Below the pieces are notes generated by a model. That model saw only the letters and a program-made list of their open reading frames with translations, had not been told where the DNA came from and made no database searches. Positions 1 through 8,486 of a stretch of DNA of 64,000 nucleotides are shown in pieces (within the stretch, counting starts at the first letter, position 1; every line of letters begins with the position of its first letter). Position numbers and translations under genes: made by a program. Source of the DNA: Lachnospiraceae bacterium FE2018 (GTDB taxonomy: Bacteria; Bacillota; Clostridia; Lachnospirales; Lachnospiraceae); contig JNKK01000014.1 in NCBI GenBank assembly GCA_000702845.1, forward strand, positions 1-64,000. Direction: 5' to 3'.

Positions 1-180
1 TCAGGAAACTGCATGCTTAATATGTCCGGGCAGGCATGCAGAAGTTACAGAAATCAAGAAACTGCATGCTTTGTATCTTTGGTCAGGCATGCAAATCAAA
101 CTGAAATCAAGAAACTGCATGCCTTATATCTTCGGGAAGGCATGCAGAAGTTACAGAATTCAAGAATCTGCATGCTCATG
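1..180. repeat. 53-bp tandem hairpin repeats (3 full units plus part of a fourth)
   Basis: Units begin at 1, 54, 107 and 160, exactly 53 bp apart; the fourth is partial and the array may continue left of the window. Each unit starts TCAAGAAACTGCATGC (with small variations) and contains CTGCATGC about 17 bases before GCATGCAG, its reverse complement, so each unit can form an 8-bp-stem hairpin. The loop differs between units while the arms and the following GAAGTTACAGAA are conserved; unit 2 has lost the right-arm end. No gene overlaps it convincingly. It lies downstream of the ttcA-like gene. Confidence 0.85.
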
Positions 181-221
181 TCTCATCAAAAAGAATAAAG
201 ATTTGGGCAAATCCCGACTGA

Positions 222-1109
222 TCAGTATTCATCCAGAAAATGCCGGTACACCCCGTCTTTTTTATAACCCAGGACCGCATTCAGGTGAATGTTCTCCATG
301 CTTCGGAAAATATTCGCCTCTACATTCGGATTGTTAACCTTCAGCGCTGCGATCAGCTGCTTCGCTTCTACACGTTTTGAGAGTGAATCACCGGTTGCGG
401 CGCTGTTTTTATTTGCAGCGACAGCTTCCGTAAAACGGCAGGCACAGCGCAGAAATTTCAGGCCGTTGTAGTCGCGCCAGTGGCAGATCTCATCCTCGCG
501 GATCAGATACATCGGCCGGATCAGTTCCATTCCCTCAAAATTGGTGCTGTGCAGCTTTGGCATCATGGTCTGGGTCTGACCGCTGTAAAGAATGCTCATC
601 AGTGTCGTTTCAATGACATCATCATAGTGGTGTCCCAGTGCGATTTTGTTACACCCGAGTTCTTTTGCCTTGCTGTAGAGGTAACCGCGGCGCATACGCG
701 CGCAGAGATAGCAGGGGGATTTTTCAATTGTGTAGACTGCGTCAAAGATCTGTGATTCAAAAATCGTGACCGGAACGCCCAGCATTCCGGCATTATATTC
801 GATCATCTGCCGGTTTGCGTCTGCGTATCCCGGGTCCATCACAAGAAACGTCAGCTCAAAGGGAATTTTATTGCGCCGTTTTAATTCCTGAAAACATTTT
901 GCCATCAGCATCGAATCTTTGCCGCCGGATATACAGACAGCAACATGGTCGCCCGGCTGGAGTAAATCATAATCGCTGATGGCGCGCGCAAATTTGCTCA
1001 TAATGCTCTTGCGGAATTTTTTTCTGAGGCTTTTTTCGATTTCTTCGCGGCGTTCCGCCGGTTCGCGGTCTGTGTTCCGCATTCCGCCGGTTCCATCCTG
1101 ATATTCCAT
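222..1109 (-). CDS. ttcA: TtcA-like PP-loop tRNA thiolation protein
   Basis: A 295-aa PP-loop ATPase of the TtcA/TtuA group, which adenylates a tRNA base and replaces oxygen with sulfur (2-thiocytidine at position 32 for TtcA itself). The PP-loop SGGKDS is at residues 61-66. A CxxC pair (C133, C136) and a later cysteine cluster (C222, C224) match the cysteines that bind the 4Fe-4S cluster in TtcA. GHHYDDVIET is the conserved motif after the PP domain. The start is supported by GGAG 8-9 nt upstream. It follows trmO by 26 bp on the same strand, so the two tRNA-modification genes probably form an operon. Many Clostridia carry several TtcA-like paralogues, so the exact base modified is not certain. 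Confidence 0.85.
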   Translation of the reverse strand: MEYQDGTGGMRNTDREPAERREEIEKSLRKKFRKSIMSKFARAISDYDLLQPGDHVAVCISGGKDSMLMAKCFQELKRRNKIPFELTFLVMDPGYADANRQMIEYNAGMLGVPVTIFESQIFDAVYTIEKSPCYLCARMRRGYLYSKAKELGCNKIALGHHYDDVIETTLMSILYSGQTQTMMPKLHSTNFEGMELIRPMYLIREDEICHWRDYNGLKFLRCACRFTEAVAANKNSAATGDSLSKRVEAKQLIAALKVNNPNVEANIFRSMENIHLNAVLGYKKDGVYRHFLDEY

Positions 1110-1135
1110 ATATATATTCTCCGTATTCGGCTCAG

Positions 1136-1846
1136 TTAAGTGATCGTCTCAGGGAAAATATCCCGTACAATGAGGTGTTTTCCATCCACTGTAAACTTAA
1201 CAGAATAACCCGCATAACGCAAACCATAGATGCGTTCCGGGTCGTGCTGGTAGGAAGGGCGCGGATCCTGTTCCAGCAGATCCAGCAGGCCGTTCTGTTT
1301 TTCTGCGGGAATGCGGCTGAGCAGTTCTGCCGGACAGTCTGCCAGAAGCGTTTCACGCGGCACCTGGTCTGTAAATCCGCCTTCGGCTTCCGGATGCGCG
1401 TCTGCATAGGGAATGTAAGGTTTTATATCATAAATCGGCGTCCCATCCATCAGATCGGCACCTTCAACGGTCAGGACCGGTCCGTCCTGTGAGGCATAGA
1501 CAGAAAGCAGCCGGACACTTGACAGACCGAGACCATTCGGTCGGAAAGGAGAGCGGGAGGCAAAAACGCCGATGCGGGTGTTGCCGCCGAGCCGCGGCGG
1601 GCGAACGGTAGCTTTCCAGGCAGAAGAATTGCTGCTGCCGTGTTGATTTGCGGAAAATCCCCAGATCAGCCAGATAAAGGAAAACGCTTCCAGTCCGCGG
1701 ACAGCATCCGGATTCTGATATTCCGGAACAAAACGAATCACTGCCTGCGTGCGGGCGAGACCGCTCTGCCGCGGGATTCCAAATTTTTCCGGAAAATCTG
1801 TGTGAATATATGCAATTGGTTCGATTGTTGTTCTATCTTTTTCCAT
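1136..1846 (-). CDS. trmO: tRNA (t6A37) N6-methyltransferase TrmO (TsaA/UPF0066 family)
   Basis: This encodes about 236 aa with the TsaA/YaeB beta-barrel domain that methylates N6 of threonylcarbamoyladenosine-37 in tRNA using S-adenosylmethionine. Family signatures are an N-terminal PIAYIHTDFPEKFGIPRQSG, the central RIGVFASRSPFRPNGLGLS and GADLMDGTPIYDIKPYIPY; a C-terminal subdomain follows, as in E. coli YaeB. The start is placed at the ATG of MEKDRTTIEPIAY (1846). The frame stays open to 1885 but those residues do not look like family sequence. No good ribosome binding site precedes 1846, so the start is moderately supported. It is co-directional with the ttcA-like gene, and tsaD, which makes the substrate base, is nearby at 6450. 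Confidence 0.88.
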   Translation of the reverse strand: MEKDRTTIEPIAYIHTDFPEKFGIPRQSGLARTQAVIRFVPEYQNPDAVRGLEAFSFIWLIWGFSANQHGSSNSSAWKATVRPPRLGGNTRIGVFASRSPFRPNGLGLSSVRLLSVYASQDGPVLTVEGADLMDGTPIYDIKPYIPYADAHPEAEGGFTDQVPRETLLADCPAELLSRIPAEKQNGLLDLLEQDPRPSYQHDPERIYGLRYAGYSVKFTVDGKHLIVRDIFPETIT

Positions 1847-1894
1847 AGTGCTATTGTACCAACTTGCCGGCGCGGCTGCCAGCAATAAAATAAA

Positions 1895-2119
1895 GGGGCT
1901 GTCGCATTAAACTTCTTCATGTATAAATATACATCACCGGGACCGCTTTCGCTTCGGGTCTACGCTCCGCTCCGGTCGGCGCAGAAACAGACGTCCACCG
2001 GACGTCATGCGCCCTCGTGCAGCGGTACTAAGGCTCATGCAAGCATTCGCCAAGTACCGGCACTGCGGATGTCCCTTTTGATGTATATTATGCATTCGAA
2101 TTGTTTAATGCGAAGCCCC
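1895..2119 (-). repeat. Structured interspersed repeat, copy 1 (3' of lon)
   Basis: The non-coding DNA after lon is a nested palindrome. The outermost stem pairs 1895-1912 with 2103-2119 (GGGGCT-TCGCATTAAAC type, one bulge) and on the lon strand is followed by a T-rich run. Inside are a stem 1926-1935/2080-2089, a stem CGGTACT/AGTACCG at 2023-2029/2053-2059, and a hairpin 1978-1983/2008-2013 with an inner ACGTCC/GGACGT stem. The 56 bases 2023-2078, read on the minus strand, match 50521-50576 on the plus strand with one difference. In both places the element lies just after the 3' end of a gene in the same orientation relative to that gene. It could act as a terminator or 3'-end RNA structure. 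Confidence 0.8.
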
Positions 2120-2156
2120 TCAATTTGCAGAAATAAATCATTTACAGCTGCAGATA

Positions 2157-4655
2157 TTAATCATTTGCAGCCGAAAGGTGTTTGCGTTTCGGCAGCTTCA
2201 TGTGCAGTGCGTGATCAATCACATCCTGCACGGTGCTGACAGGAACAATTTCCAGTGTATCACGGACTTCTTTTGCGACGTCCTCGAGATCTCTGACATT
2301 GTCCTTCGGGATCAGGACTTTTTTAACACCCGCACGCTGTGCAGCCATCAGTTTTTCCGGAAGTCCTCCGATCGGAAGCACCTGTCCGCGCAGCGAGATT
2401 TCACCGGTCATGGCCAGATCATTCTGAACCGGATTGCCGGTAACGAGGGAAACCAGCGCGGTAAACATCGTGACACCGGCTGAGGGTCCGTCCTTCGGGA
2501 CAGCGCCGTCCGGCACGTGGATGTGAATGTCTTTGTCATTGAAATCGATATCTTTGCTGACATACAGAGATTTCACCAGACTGAGCGCAATGGTGGCGGA
2601 CTCCTTCATGACATCGCCGAGCTGACCGGTCAGGATAATATTGCCGCTGCCTTTCATAAAGGTGGTCTCTATGAAGAGAATTTCACCGCCGGCCTGTGTC
2701 CAGGCGAGACCTGTTGCGACGCCGGGCGGGCAGTGCTTCAGAATCCGGTCATGAAGAATTCCCTTGTTGCCGAGGAACTCCGGAATGTTTTTCTCGCGGA
2801 CTGTAATCCGCAGATCCGTGGCAATCGGAAGGGAGGCATTCTGGCTCGCGGCCTCTGCCTTCGCACTGTCCGTTGCAGCAACCGGATCGTCCGGGTTTGC
2901 GGCAGCAGCTTCTGCCGCCTCGGCGGCAACTGCAGCGGCATGCTGCGCCTTTTTAGTGGCAGCTTCTGTCTCGGAAAGCTGTTCTACAATCTTGGCCGCG
3001 GTTTTTCTGCAGAGAATATCCAGCTGCTTCTTCAGACCGCGCACACCGGACTCCATCGTGTACTCGTTAATAATCCGGCGGATCGCGCCGTCTGTGACGC
3101 GGAGTTGCTTTTTCTCGATACCGGCATCAGACAATGCACGGGGAAGCAGATGCTTCTTCGCGATCTGCAGCTTTTCGATCGGTGTGTAGCCGGGAAGCTG
3201 AATCATCTCCATGCGGTCAAGAAGCGGTTGCGGGATCGTATCGTAAGTATTTGCCGTGCAGATAAAGAATACGTTTGACAGATCATACGGGATATTCATG
3301 TAATGATCCGTAAATGTATTGTTCTGTTCCGGGTCCAGTACTTCCAGCAGTGCGCTGGCAGGATCACCCTCAAAGCCGCGTGCGAGTTTGTCGACCTCGT
3401 CGAGTACGACAACCGGATTCATCGCGCCGGAACGCTTGATGCCATCCATAATCCGTCCGGGCATCGCGCCTACATAAGTGCGCCGGTGGCCGCGGATCTC
3501 TGCTTCATCACGGATACCGCCGAGACTGACGCGGACATATTTCCGTCCAAGTGCTTCTGCGACGCTCTTTCCGAGACTGGTCTTGCCGGTACCGGGCGCA
3601 CCGACCAGCAGCAGAATCGAACCGCCCTGATTCTGTTTCAGTGTCATAACAGCAATCTGCTGCAGCATACGTTCTTTGATTTTCTCAAGGCCGTAGTGAT
3701 CCCGGTCCAGTACTTTCCGTGCTTTTTTCAGATCAACCGGCGGAATCTCATCAAGCTTCCACTGCAGTGCCGTTACGAAATCCAGATAGTTTTCCATCGA
3801 GCTGCGTTCCGGATCATTCGGCTGTGACTGCAGATAACGCTTCAGGACACGGTCAACTTCCTTGCGGGCTTCTTCAGGCATTCCGGAAGCTTCGATTTTC
3901 TGCTTATATTCGTTCTCTGTTGAAGCGGTCTCCGGATCCATGGAATCCAGTTCTTCCTGCAGAAGACCGATCTGTTTCTGAATCGCGGCTTTTTTGTAGA
4001 GATTGCCCTCTGTGTCATTGTAGCGCTTGTTCAGATCAACCTGGAGATCAATGGTTCCCTTAAAGCGGAGCAGAGCTTCATGCACCAGCAGACCGCGCTG
4101 TTTCAGAGAATCGGTTTCCAGCAGGGCATATTTTTCATCCGGCGTCATCCCGTAGAACTGGCAGAACATAGCGGCATAGTCCGAGATGGAACTGATTGCC
4201 TTAATGTAATTCTGCACCAGATTTCCGCCCTGAATGTGCTGGGAAATATCCAGTGTTACTTCCTTGATCTGGTCCAGCAGTGCCTTTTCACCGTCTGCGT
4301 TAATATCGACGATTTCATCCTGCGGCTGCCAGGAACCCTCAAGAATTTCCTCTGTCGCGTGGAAATCCAGAACTTTTACTTTTTCGCGTGTATGTACATG
4401 GACACGGGTGCCGATATTTGTTTCCAGTATTTCCAGAACATCTGCCAGAACACCGAGCCCGTAGAAGTCATCCAGCGTCATTTCCGAGCGCTCTTTCGGC
4501 TCTTTCATCGGAAGCAGAATCGCCTTATTGCCGTCGATTTTGATCCGGCTTTTTTCCTCGTTTGTAAAATCGTCCGAGCCGAACTGGTACTCGACATCCG
4601 GCAGGACGATGGTATCATACATAGGTATGATCATATAGCTTTTCCGTTCGTTCAT
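2157..4655 (-). CDS. lon: ATP-dependent Lon protease
   Basis: An 832-aa LonA-type protease that degrades damaged and regulatory proteins in the cytoplasm. It has an N-terminal substrate-binding domain, a coiled-coil region around residues 200-260, an AAA+ module with Walker A GAPGTGKT near residue 355 and Walker [11 protein letters not shown], and a C-terminal Ser-Lys protease domain with the catalytic serine in [11 protein letters not shown] (about residue 725) and the lysine in [10 protein letters not shown] (about 768). Unusually, about 50 alanine-rich residues (roughly 565-615) sit between the AAA lid and the protease domain, making it longer than typical Lon. A TTGACA/TATAAT promoter overlapped by a CIRCE element lies just upstream, so heat-shock control by HrcA is likely. 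Confidence 0.97.
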   Translation of the reverse strand: MNERKSYMIIPMYDTIVLPDVEYQFGSDDFTNEEKSRIKIDGNKAILLPMKEPKERSEMTLDDFYGLGVLADVLEILETNIGTRVHVHTREKVKVLDFHATEEILEGSWQPQDEIVDINADGEKALLDQIKEVTLDISQHIQGGNLVQNYIKAISSISDYAAMFCQFYGMTPDEKYALLETDSLKQRGLLVHEALLRFKGTIDLQVDLNKRYNDTEGNLYKKAAIQKQIGLLQEELDSMDPETASTENEYKQKIEASGMPEEARKEVDRVLKRYLQSQPNDPERSSMENYLDFVTALQWKLDEIPPVDLKKARKVLDRDHYGLEKIKERMLQQIAVMTLKQNQGGSILLLVGAPGTGKTSLGKSVAEALGRKYVRVSLGGIRDEAEIRGHRRTYVGAMPGRIMDGIKRSGAMNPVVVLDEVDKLARGFEGDPASALLEVLDPEQNNTFTDHYMNIPYDLSNVFFICTANTYDTIPQPLLDRMEMIQLPGYTPIEKLQIAKKHLLPRALSDAGIEKKQLRVTDGAIRRIINEYTMESGVRGLKKQLDILCRKTAAKIVEQLSETEAATKKAQHAAAVAAEAAEAAAANPDDPVAATDSAKAEAASQNASLPIATDLRITVREKNIPEFLGNKGILHDRILKHCPPGVATGLAWTQAGGEILFIETTFMKGSGNIILTGQLGDVMKESATIALSLVKSLYVSKDIDFNDKDIHIHVPDGAVPKDGPSAGVTMFTALVSLVTGNPVQNDLAMTGEISLRGQVLPIGGLPEKLMAAQRAGVKKVLIPKDNVRDLEDVAKEVRDTLEIVPVSTVQDVIDHALHMKLPKRKHLSAAND

Positions 4656-4689
4656 ATGTATTCCTCAATCTATATATAATCTACATCTG

Positions 4690-4716
4690 TTAGCACTCGA
4701 TAGAAATGAGTGCTGA
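4690..4716 (-). promoter_or_regulatory. CIRCE operator (HrcA site) of lon
   Basis: TTAGCACTC, nine bases, then GAGTGCTGA matches the CIRCE consensus TTAGCACTC-N9-GAGTGCTAA in 17 of 18 arm positions. It lies between the lon promoter and the lon start codon, where HrcA would block transcription. CIRCE normally controls groE and dnaK; placement at lon is less usual. Confidence 0.92.
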
Positions 4717-4731
4717 TTCGCAGTTAAGCAA

Positions 4732-4759
4732 ATTATATCATCTGTCTGCCGATTGTCAA
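4732..4759 (-). promoter_or_regulatory. Sigma-A promoter of lon
   Basis: On the minus strand TTGACA (4754-4759) and TATAAT (4732-4737) are separated by 16 bp, both perfect consensus hexamers. Transcription would start around 4725, just before the CIRCE element. Confidence 0.88.
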
Positions 4760-4796
4760 GCGGGTCGATTGTTAAAAGTTGGTGAAATCCTGTTTC

Positions 4797-4832
4797 GTTG
4801 ACTTTATCATGGCATTCACGTATAATGTGAAT
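4797..4832 (+). promoter_or_regulatory. Promoter with overlapping 7-bp inverted repeat, upstream of the DtxR-type gene
   Basis: TTGACT (4797-4802), 17 bp, TATAAT (4820-4825). The -10 box sits inside CATTCAC-GTATAAT-GTGAATG (4812-4832), a perfect 7-bp inverted repeat with a 7-nt spacer that looks like a repressor operator. The downstream gene encodes a metal-responsive repressor, so autoregulation is a natural inference. The leader to the start codon is about 190 nt. Confidence 0.75.
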
Positions 4833-4857
4833 GTCCGGGAGATTCATATTCAGATCC

Positions 4858-4887
4858 GTCAGAAATCCCATACAGAGGGAATCTTTC
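4858..4887 (+). other. Hairpin in the leader of the DtxR-type gene
   Basis: CAGAAATCCC pairs with GGGA and TTTCTG across a 7-nt loop and a 3-nt bulge, roughly 30 nt into the predicted leader. It has no T-run and I do not recognise a known riboswitch. Confidence 0.4.
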
Positions 4888-5019
4888 TGAGAGCAGGGGC
4901 GCACATTATATCGGGGGAAACAATCGTGCAGCTGCCGGCGGATCATCATCTGAGGACACATGTGATTAATGTTGGAGGAGCGCTGTTTGCTCCGTCACAG
5001 AAAGAGAAGGATGTATCTT

Positions 5020-5409
5020 ATGGTACGAAATCAGTCGAAAGAAGACTACATTGAAGCAATTCTTCTGCTCAGGAAGCTGCATGGGAGCTGCCGCTCTGTT
5101 GATGTCGCACGGCATCTTGGTTTTTCCAAACCAAGCGTCAGTATTGCTGTTTCAAAACTGATTGAAGAAGGTTATGTCATTCGTGAAGATCACGGCGAAC
5201 TGGTGCTGACCGAGAAGGGGATGGAAGAAGCGTCTGAAGTCCTTGCCCGTCACGAATTTCTGAAGAATTTCCTGATCAGAATCGGAGTCGATGAAAAGAC
5301 TGCTGATCAGGATGCCTGCCGTATGGAGCATGCATTCAGCGATGAAACATTTGCAAAGATGAAAAGCTTTGCAGAAAAGGAAGGCCTTATTGTGGCAGCC
5401 GCAGAGTGA
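5020..5409 (+). CDS. DtxR/MntR-family metal-dependent transcriptional repressor
   Basis: This 129-aa protein has the DtxR-family winged helix (residues about 5-60, VDVARHLGFSKPSVSIAVSKL as recognition region) and a short dimerisation/metal domain containing ARHEF and DACRMEHAFS. The positions of D and E in KEDYIEA and of E and H in RMEHA fit the MntR metal ligands. There is no SH3-like third domain, so it is MntR-sized. The start is the ATG at 5020, which has AGAAGG nine nt upstream; the in-frame ATG at 5011 directly abuts that site. It probably senses Mn(II) or Fe(II) and may repress itself through the palindrome over its promoter. No metal transporter is adjacent, so the metal is unknown. 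Confidence 0.85.
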   Translation: MVRNQSKEDYIEAILLLRKLHGSCRSVDVARHLGFSKPSVSIAVSKLIEEGYVIREDHGELVLTEKGMEEASEVLARHEFLKNFLIRIGVDEKTADQDACRMEHAFSDETFAKMKSFAEKEGLIVAAAE

Positions 5410-5431
5410 GCAAAGTAGATTTGTAAAAAAA

Positions 5432-5464
5432 GAAGCGGGCAGGCGTCATGCCTGCCTTCCTTTA
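5432..5464 (+). terminator. Rho-independent terminator after the DtxR-type gene
   Basis: GGCAGGC (5438-5444), loop GTCAT, GCCTGCC (5450-5456), then a T-rich run. It separates the repressor gene from rnz. Confidence 0.8.
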
Positions 5465-5494
5465 TGTTTAAAAGAATACCATAAGAGGTGATAC

Positions 5495-6439
5495 ATGCTT
5501 GATTTATGTTTGCTTGGAACCGGAGGAATGATGCCGCTGCCGAACCGGTGGCTCACATCCCTGATTCTCAGATGCAACGGGAAAAGTATCCTGATTGACT
5601 GCGGGGAGGGAACGCAGATCTCCATGCGTGAAAACAGCTGGAATTTCAAACCGATCGAGGTGATCTGTTTTACACATTATCACGGGGATCATATCAGCGG
5701 ACTTCCCGGTATTCTGCTCGCGATGGCGAATGCGGACAGAACAGAACCGCTCACGCTGGTGGGACCGCGCGGCCTTGCAAGGGTGGTCGCCGGATTACGT
5801 GTTATTGCGCCGGAACTTCCGTTTGAAGTCAATCTGATTGAACTGTCCGAGCCGGAACAGGTGCTTGAGCTTGCGGGATTTCGCATCACAGCGTTCCGTG
5901 TCCGGCATAATGTCGTATGTTACGGCTATACAATGGAGATCTTGCGGGGCGGAAAATTCGATCCCGTCCGCGCGAAGGAACAGGAGATTCCGCTGCAGTA
6001 CTGGAATCCGCTGCAGAAGGGAGAAACCATCGTGCTGGAAGACCGGATTCTGACACCGGATCTGGTTCTGGGACCGGCCCGGAAAGGTCTGAAAGTCACT
6101 TACGTGACGGATACCCGTCCGGTTGATGCAATTACGGTACATGCGGAAGCTTCGGATCTGCTGATACTGGAGGGAATGTACGGAGATCCTGAGAAGAAAG
6201 GAAACGCAAAGGAAAATCGTCACATGATGATGCAGGAGGCCGCCGGGATAGCTGCCAATGCAAATCCGGCGTGTCTGTGGCTGACACATTTCTCTCCGTC
6301 AATGGCAAAACCGAAACAATACATTAAGGAACTGCGGGAGATTTTTCCGGAAACACATCTTGGGAAAGACGGAAAATCGCTTACACTGTATTTTGAAGAA
6401 GAACAGGAATCGTTCCCGGAAAAGCAGAACGATTCGTGA
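5495..6439 (+). CDS. rnz: Ribonuclease Z (tRNA 3'-processing endonuclease)
   Basis: A 314-aa metallo-beta-lactamase-fold protein of the RNase Z family, which removes 3' trailers from tRNA precursors. The zinc motif HxHxDH is H61-Y-H-G-D-H66, preceded by the family N-terminus [13 protein letters not shown] and IDCGEGTQ. Later ligands are in [21 protein letters not shown] and LTHFSPS. This matters here because none of the tRNA genes in the window encodes CCA, so RNase Z trimming is needed. AGAGGTG lies shortly before the ATG. The gene is 10 bp upstream of tsaD and probably co-transcribed. Confidence 0.93.
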   Translation: MLDLCLLGTGGMMPLPNRWLTSLILRCNGKSILIDCGEGTQISMRENSWNFKPIEVICFTHYHGDHISGLPGILLAMANADRTEPLTLVGPRGLARVVAGLRVIAPELPFEVNLIELSEPEQVLELAGFRITAFRVRHNVVCYGYTMEILRGGKFDPVRAKEQEIPLQYWNPLQKGETIVLEDRILTPDLVLGPARKGLKVTYVTDTRPVDAITVHAEASDLLILEGMYGDPEKKGNAKENRHMMMQEAAGIAANANPACLWLTHFSPSMAKPKQYIKELREIFPETHLGKDGKSLTLYFEEEQESFPEKQNDS

Positions 6440-6449
6440 GGGGATGACT

Positions 6450-7514
6450 ATGAAAGACATCACAATTCTTGCAATCGAATCCTCATGCGACGAGACGGCG
6501 GCAGCCGTGGTCCGGAACGGACGCACGGTGCTTTCCAATGTGATATCATCGCAGATTGACCTGCACACATTGTACGGCGGAGTTGTGCCTGAAATAGCAT
6601 CCCGCAAGCATGTAGAGAAAATCAATCAGGTGATCAGTCTGTCACTGCAGGAAGCAGATCTGACACTGGATGATATTACGGCAATCGGGGTGACATACGG
6701 GCCGGGTCTGGTCGGCGCCCTGCTGGTTGGTGTGGCTGAAGCGAAAGCAATCGCTTTTGCAAAAAAAATGCCGCTGATCGGCGTACATCATATCGAAGGA
6801 CATATTTCCGCAAATTATATTGAGCATCCGGACCTGGAACCGCCGTTTCTCTGTGAAGTGATATCCGGCGGTCATACCCATCTGGTGATTGTCCGGGATT
6901 ACGGTGTGTTTGAAATCCTCGGACGGACGAGGGACGACGCAGCCGGCGAGGCGTATGACAAGGTTGCCCGCGCCATCGGGCTCGGGTATCCGGGCGGTCC
7001 TAAGATTGACCGGGTCGCAAAGGAAGGAAATCCCGAAGCAATTGAATTTCCGCGCACGAAGATTGACCGCGCAGGCCGCGGGACACTCACATATGCGCGT
7101 GGTTCACGGGAGACAGGTCCATATGATTTCAGCTTCAGCGGTCTGAAATCTGCCGTGCTGAATTATCTGAATAAATGTGAGATGACGAAAACGCCGTGGA
7201 ATCAGGCCGATGTTGCTGCTTCGTTTCAGGCGGCAGTTGTAGACGATCTGGTTGATACGGCCATGCGGGCTGCTGAGGATTATGACGTGAAGAAGTTTGC
7301 GATCGCCGGAGGCGTCGCCTCTAATTCATCTCTGCGCGCGGCGATGCAGCAGGCATGTGAAGCGCGCGGCATTTCTTTTTATCACCCTTCTCCGGTGCTT
7401 TGCACAGATAATGCAGCTATGATCGGAACAGCCGCCTATTATGAATATCTGAAAGGCACACGCAGCGGCTGGGATCTCAATGCAGTGCCGAATCTGAAAC
7501 TGGGAGAGCGCTGA
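6450..7514 (+). CDS. tsaD: tRNA threonylcarbamoyladenosine synthase subunit TsaD
   Basis: A 354-aa Kae1/Qri7/TsaD-family ASKHA-fold protein, which transfers the threonylcarbamoyl group to A37 of ANN-decoding tRNAs together with TsaB, TsaE and TsaC. Signatures are [16 protein letters not shown] at the N-terminus, the metal-binding HxxGH in [11 protein letters not shown] (about residues 111-121), [11 protein letters not shown] and [14 protein letters not shown]. The start is the ATG at 6450, with GAGGGG six nt upstream; upstream in-frame codons lie within rnz. The neighbouring rnz also acts on tRNA, and trmO, which methylates t6A, is in the same window. TsaB and TsaE are not in the window. Confidence 0.96.
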   Translation: MKDITILAIESSCDETAAAVVRNGRTVLSNVISSQIDLHTLYGGVVPEIASRKHVEKINQVISLSLQEADLTLDDITAIGVTYGPGLVGALLVGVAEAKAIAFAKKMPLIGVHHIEGHISANYIEHPDLEPPFLCEVISGGHTHLVIVRDYGVFEILGRTRDDAAGEAYDKVARAIGLGYPGGPKIDRVAKEGNPEAIEFPRTKIDRAGRGTLTYARGSRETGPYDFSFSGLKSAVLNYLNKCEMTKTPWNQADVAASFQAAVVDDLVDTAMRAAEDYDVKKFAIAGGVASNSSLRAAMQQACEARGISFYHPSPVLCTDNAAMIGTAAYYEYLKGTRSGWDLNAVPNLKLGER

Positions 7515-7613
7515 TTGTCCGGTTTCACCGCAGCGCACCGCGTGTGGAACCTGAACGCAGTAAAACAGCCCGCGGACGGGCCTGAAACAGACTGATCAGC
7601 GCGGAGTGATCAT

Positions 7614-8474
7614 ATGCCGATTCTATATGAGCGAAAAAATGAAGAAATATCTGTCACCGGCTATGACGGAAGTGTGACCTGGCTTCAGGTTCCGGATACC
7701 ATCGAAGGTCTTCCGGTTACATGCATTGCGCATTCGGCCTTTGCGCACCGGCCGGAACTGCGGTATGTGAGCCTTCCGGCGTCTGTCCGGCGTCTGGAAC
7801 GTTTTGCTTTTTATGACTGCCGCCGGCTGGAGCAGATTACGATGTCTGACGGGATCCGGGAATATTACGACGGCGTAATCGGGCAGTGCCGGCGTCTGGA
7901 TGAAATTCATCTGGATCTCTCCGGCGGGCATTATAATGTGCTGCGGGATCTTCTCGGAGATTCCGATCAGCTGATCCGTTTCACTTTATCATTTCCGGAT
8001 GGCAGCGCGAAACTCACCTTTCCGGATTACCTGACGGAATATCACGAGGATACCCGCGCGCGGGCAATCCATATTCACATCGAGGGAGCCGGGTTTTCCT
8101 ACCGGGAAACTGTCAGCCGGAACGGAATTGATTTCCGCGGGTACGACCGGCTGTTTGAGCGCATCCGCTATCAGGAGGCGGGACCGGCTGTGCAGACCTC
8201 ACTGGACCGGCTCTGTTATCCTTACGCGCTGGAAGCACCTGAACAGCAGCAGTATGAGCAGTTTCTGAAGGAAAGCGCGGAAGAGGCTGTCCGGGAAGTC
8301 ATCCGGAAAAAAGAGCGAACCTGGCTGGCTTACCTGCTGGAACACAGCCTGCTCAGTCCGGAAGCTGTCCGGACCGGGGTCCGCCTGGCTTCGGATGAGA
8401 ACGAGCCGGAACTGGTCGCGATGTTGATGACAGCTGCGCGGCCCCGCTCAGCCCCCGCCGTATTCGAGTTATAA
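7614..8474 (+). CDS. Leucine-rich-repeat (BspA-like) protein, function unknown
   Basis: The protein has 286 aa and no signal peptide. Residues about 20-100 hold BspA/LRR_5-type repeats (IEGLPVTCIAHSAFAHRPEL, then VSLPASVRRLERFAFYDC and LEQITMSDGI). The C-terminal half, about 185-275, is helical and rich in charged residues and shows no domain I recognise. GGAG lies 7 nt before the ATG. It ends 12 bp before the VWA/DUF2201 gene, so the two are likely one transcript, and with the AAA ATPase at 11922 they form an LRR/VWA/MoxR set. A cytoplasmic scaffold or substrate-recognition role is a guess. Confidence 0.7.
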   Translation: MPILYERKNEEISVTGYDGSVTWLQVPDTIEGLPVTCIAHSAFAHRPELRYVSLPASVRRLERFAFYDCRRLEQITMSDGIREYYDGVIGQCRRLDEIHLDLSGGHYNVLRDLLGDSDQLIRFTLSFPDGSAKLTFPDYLTEYHEDTRARAIHIHIEGAGFSYRETVSRNGIDFRGYDRLFERIRYQEAGPAVQTSLDRLCYPYALEAPEQQQYEQFLKESAEEAVREVIRKKERTWLAYLLEHSLLSPEAVRTGVRLASDENEPELVAMLMTAARPRSAPAVFEL

Positions 8475-8486
8475 GAAAGGAATCCT

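Noticed and set aside
1-180. CRISPR array
   Set aside because: The 53-bp units have no clear separation into constant repeat and unique spacer; the so-called spacer is partly conserved and each unit is a hairpin. No cas gene is near.
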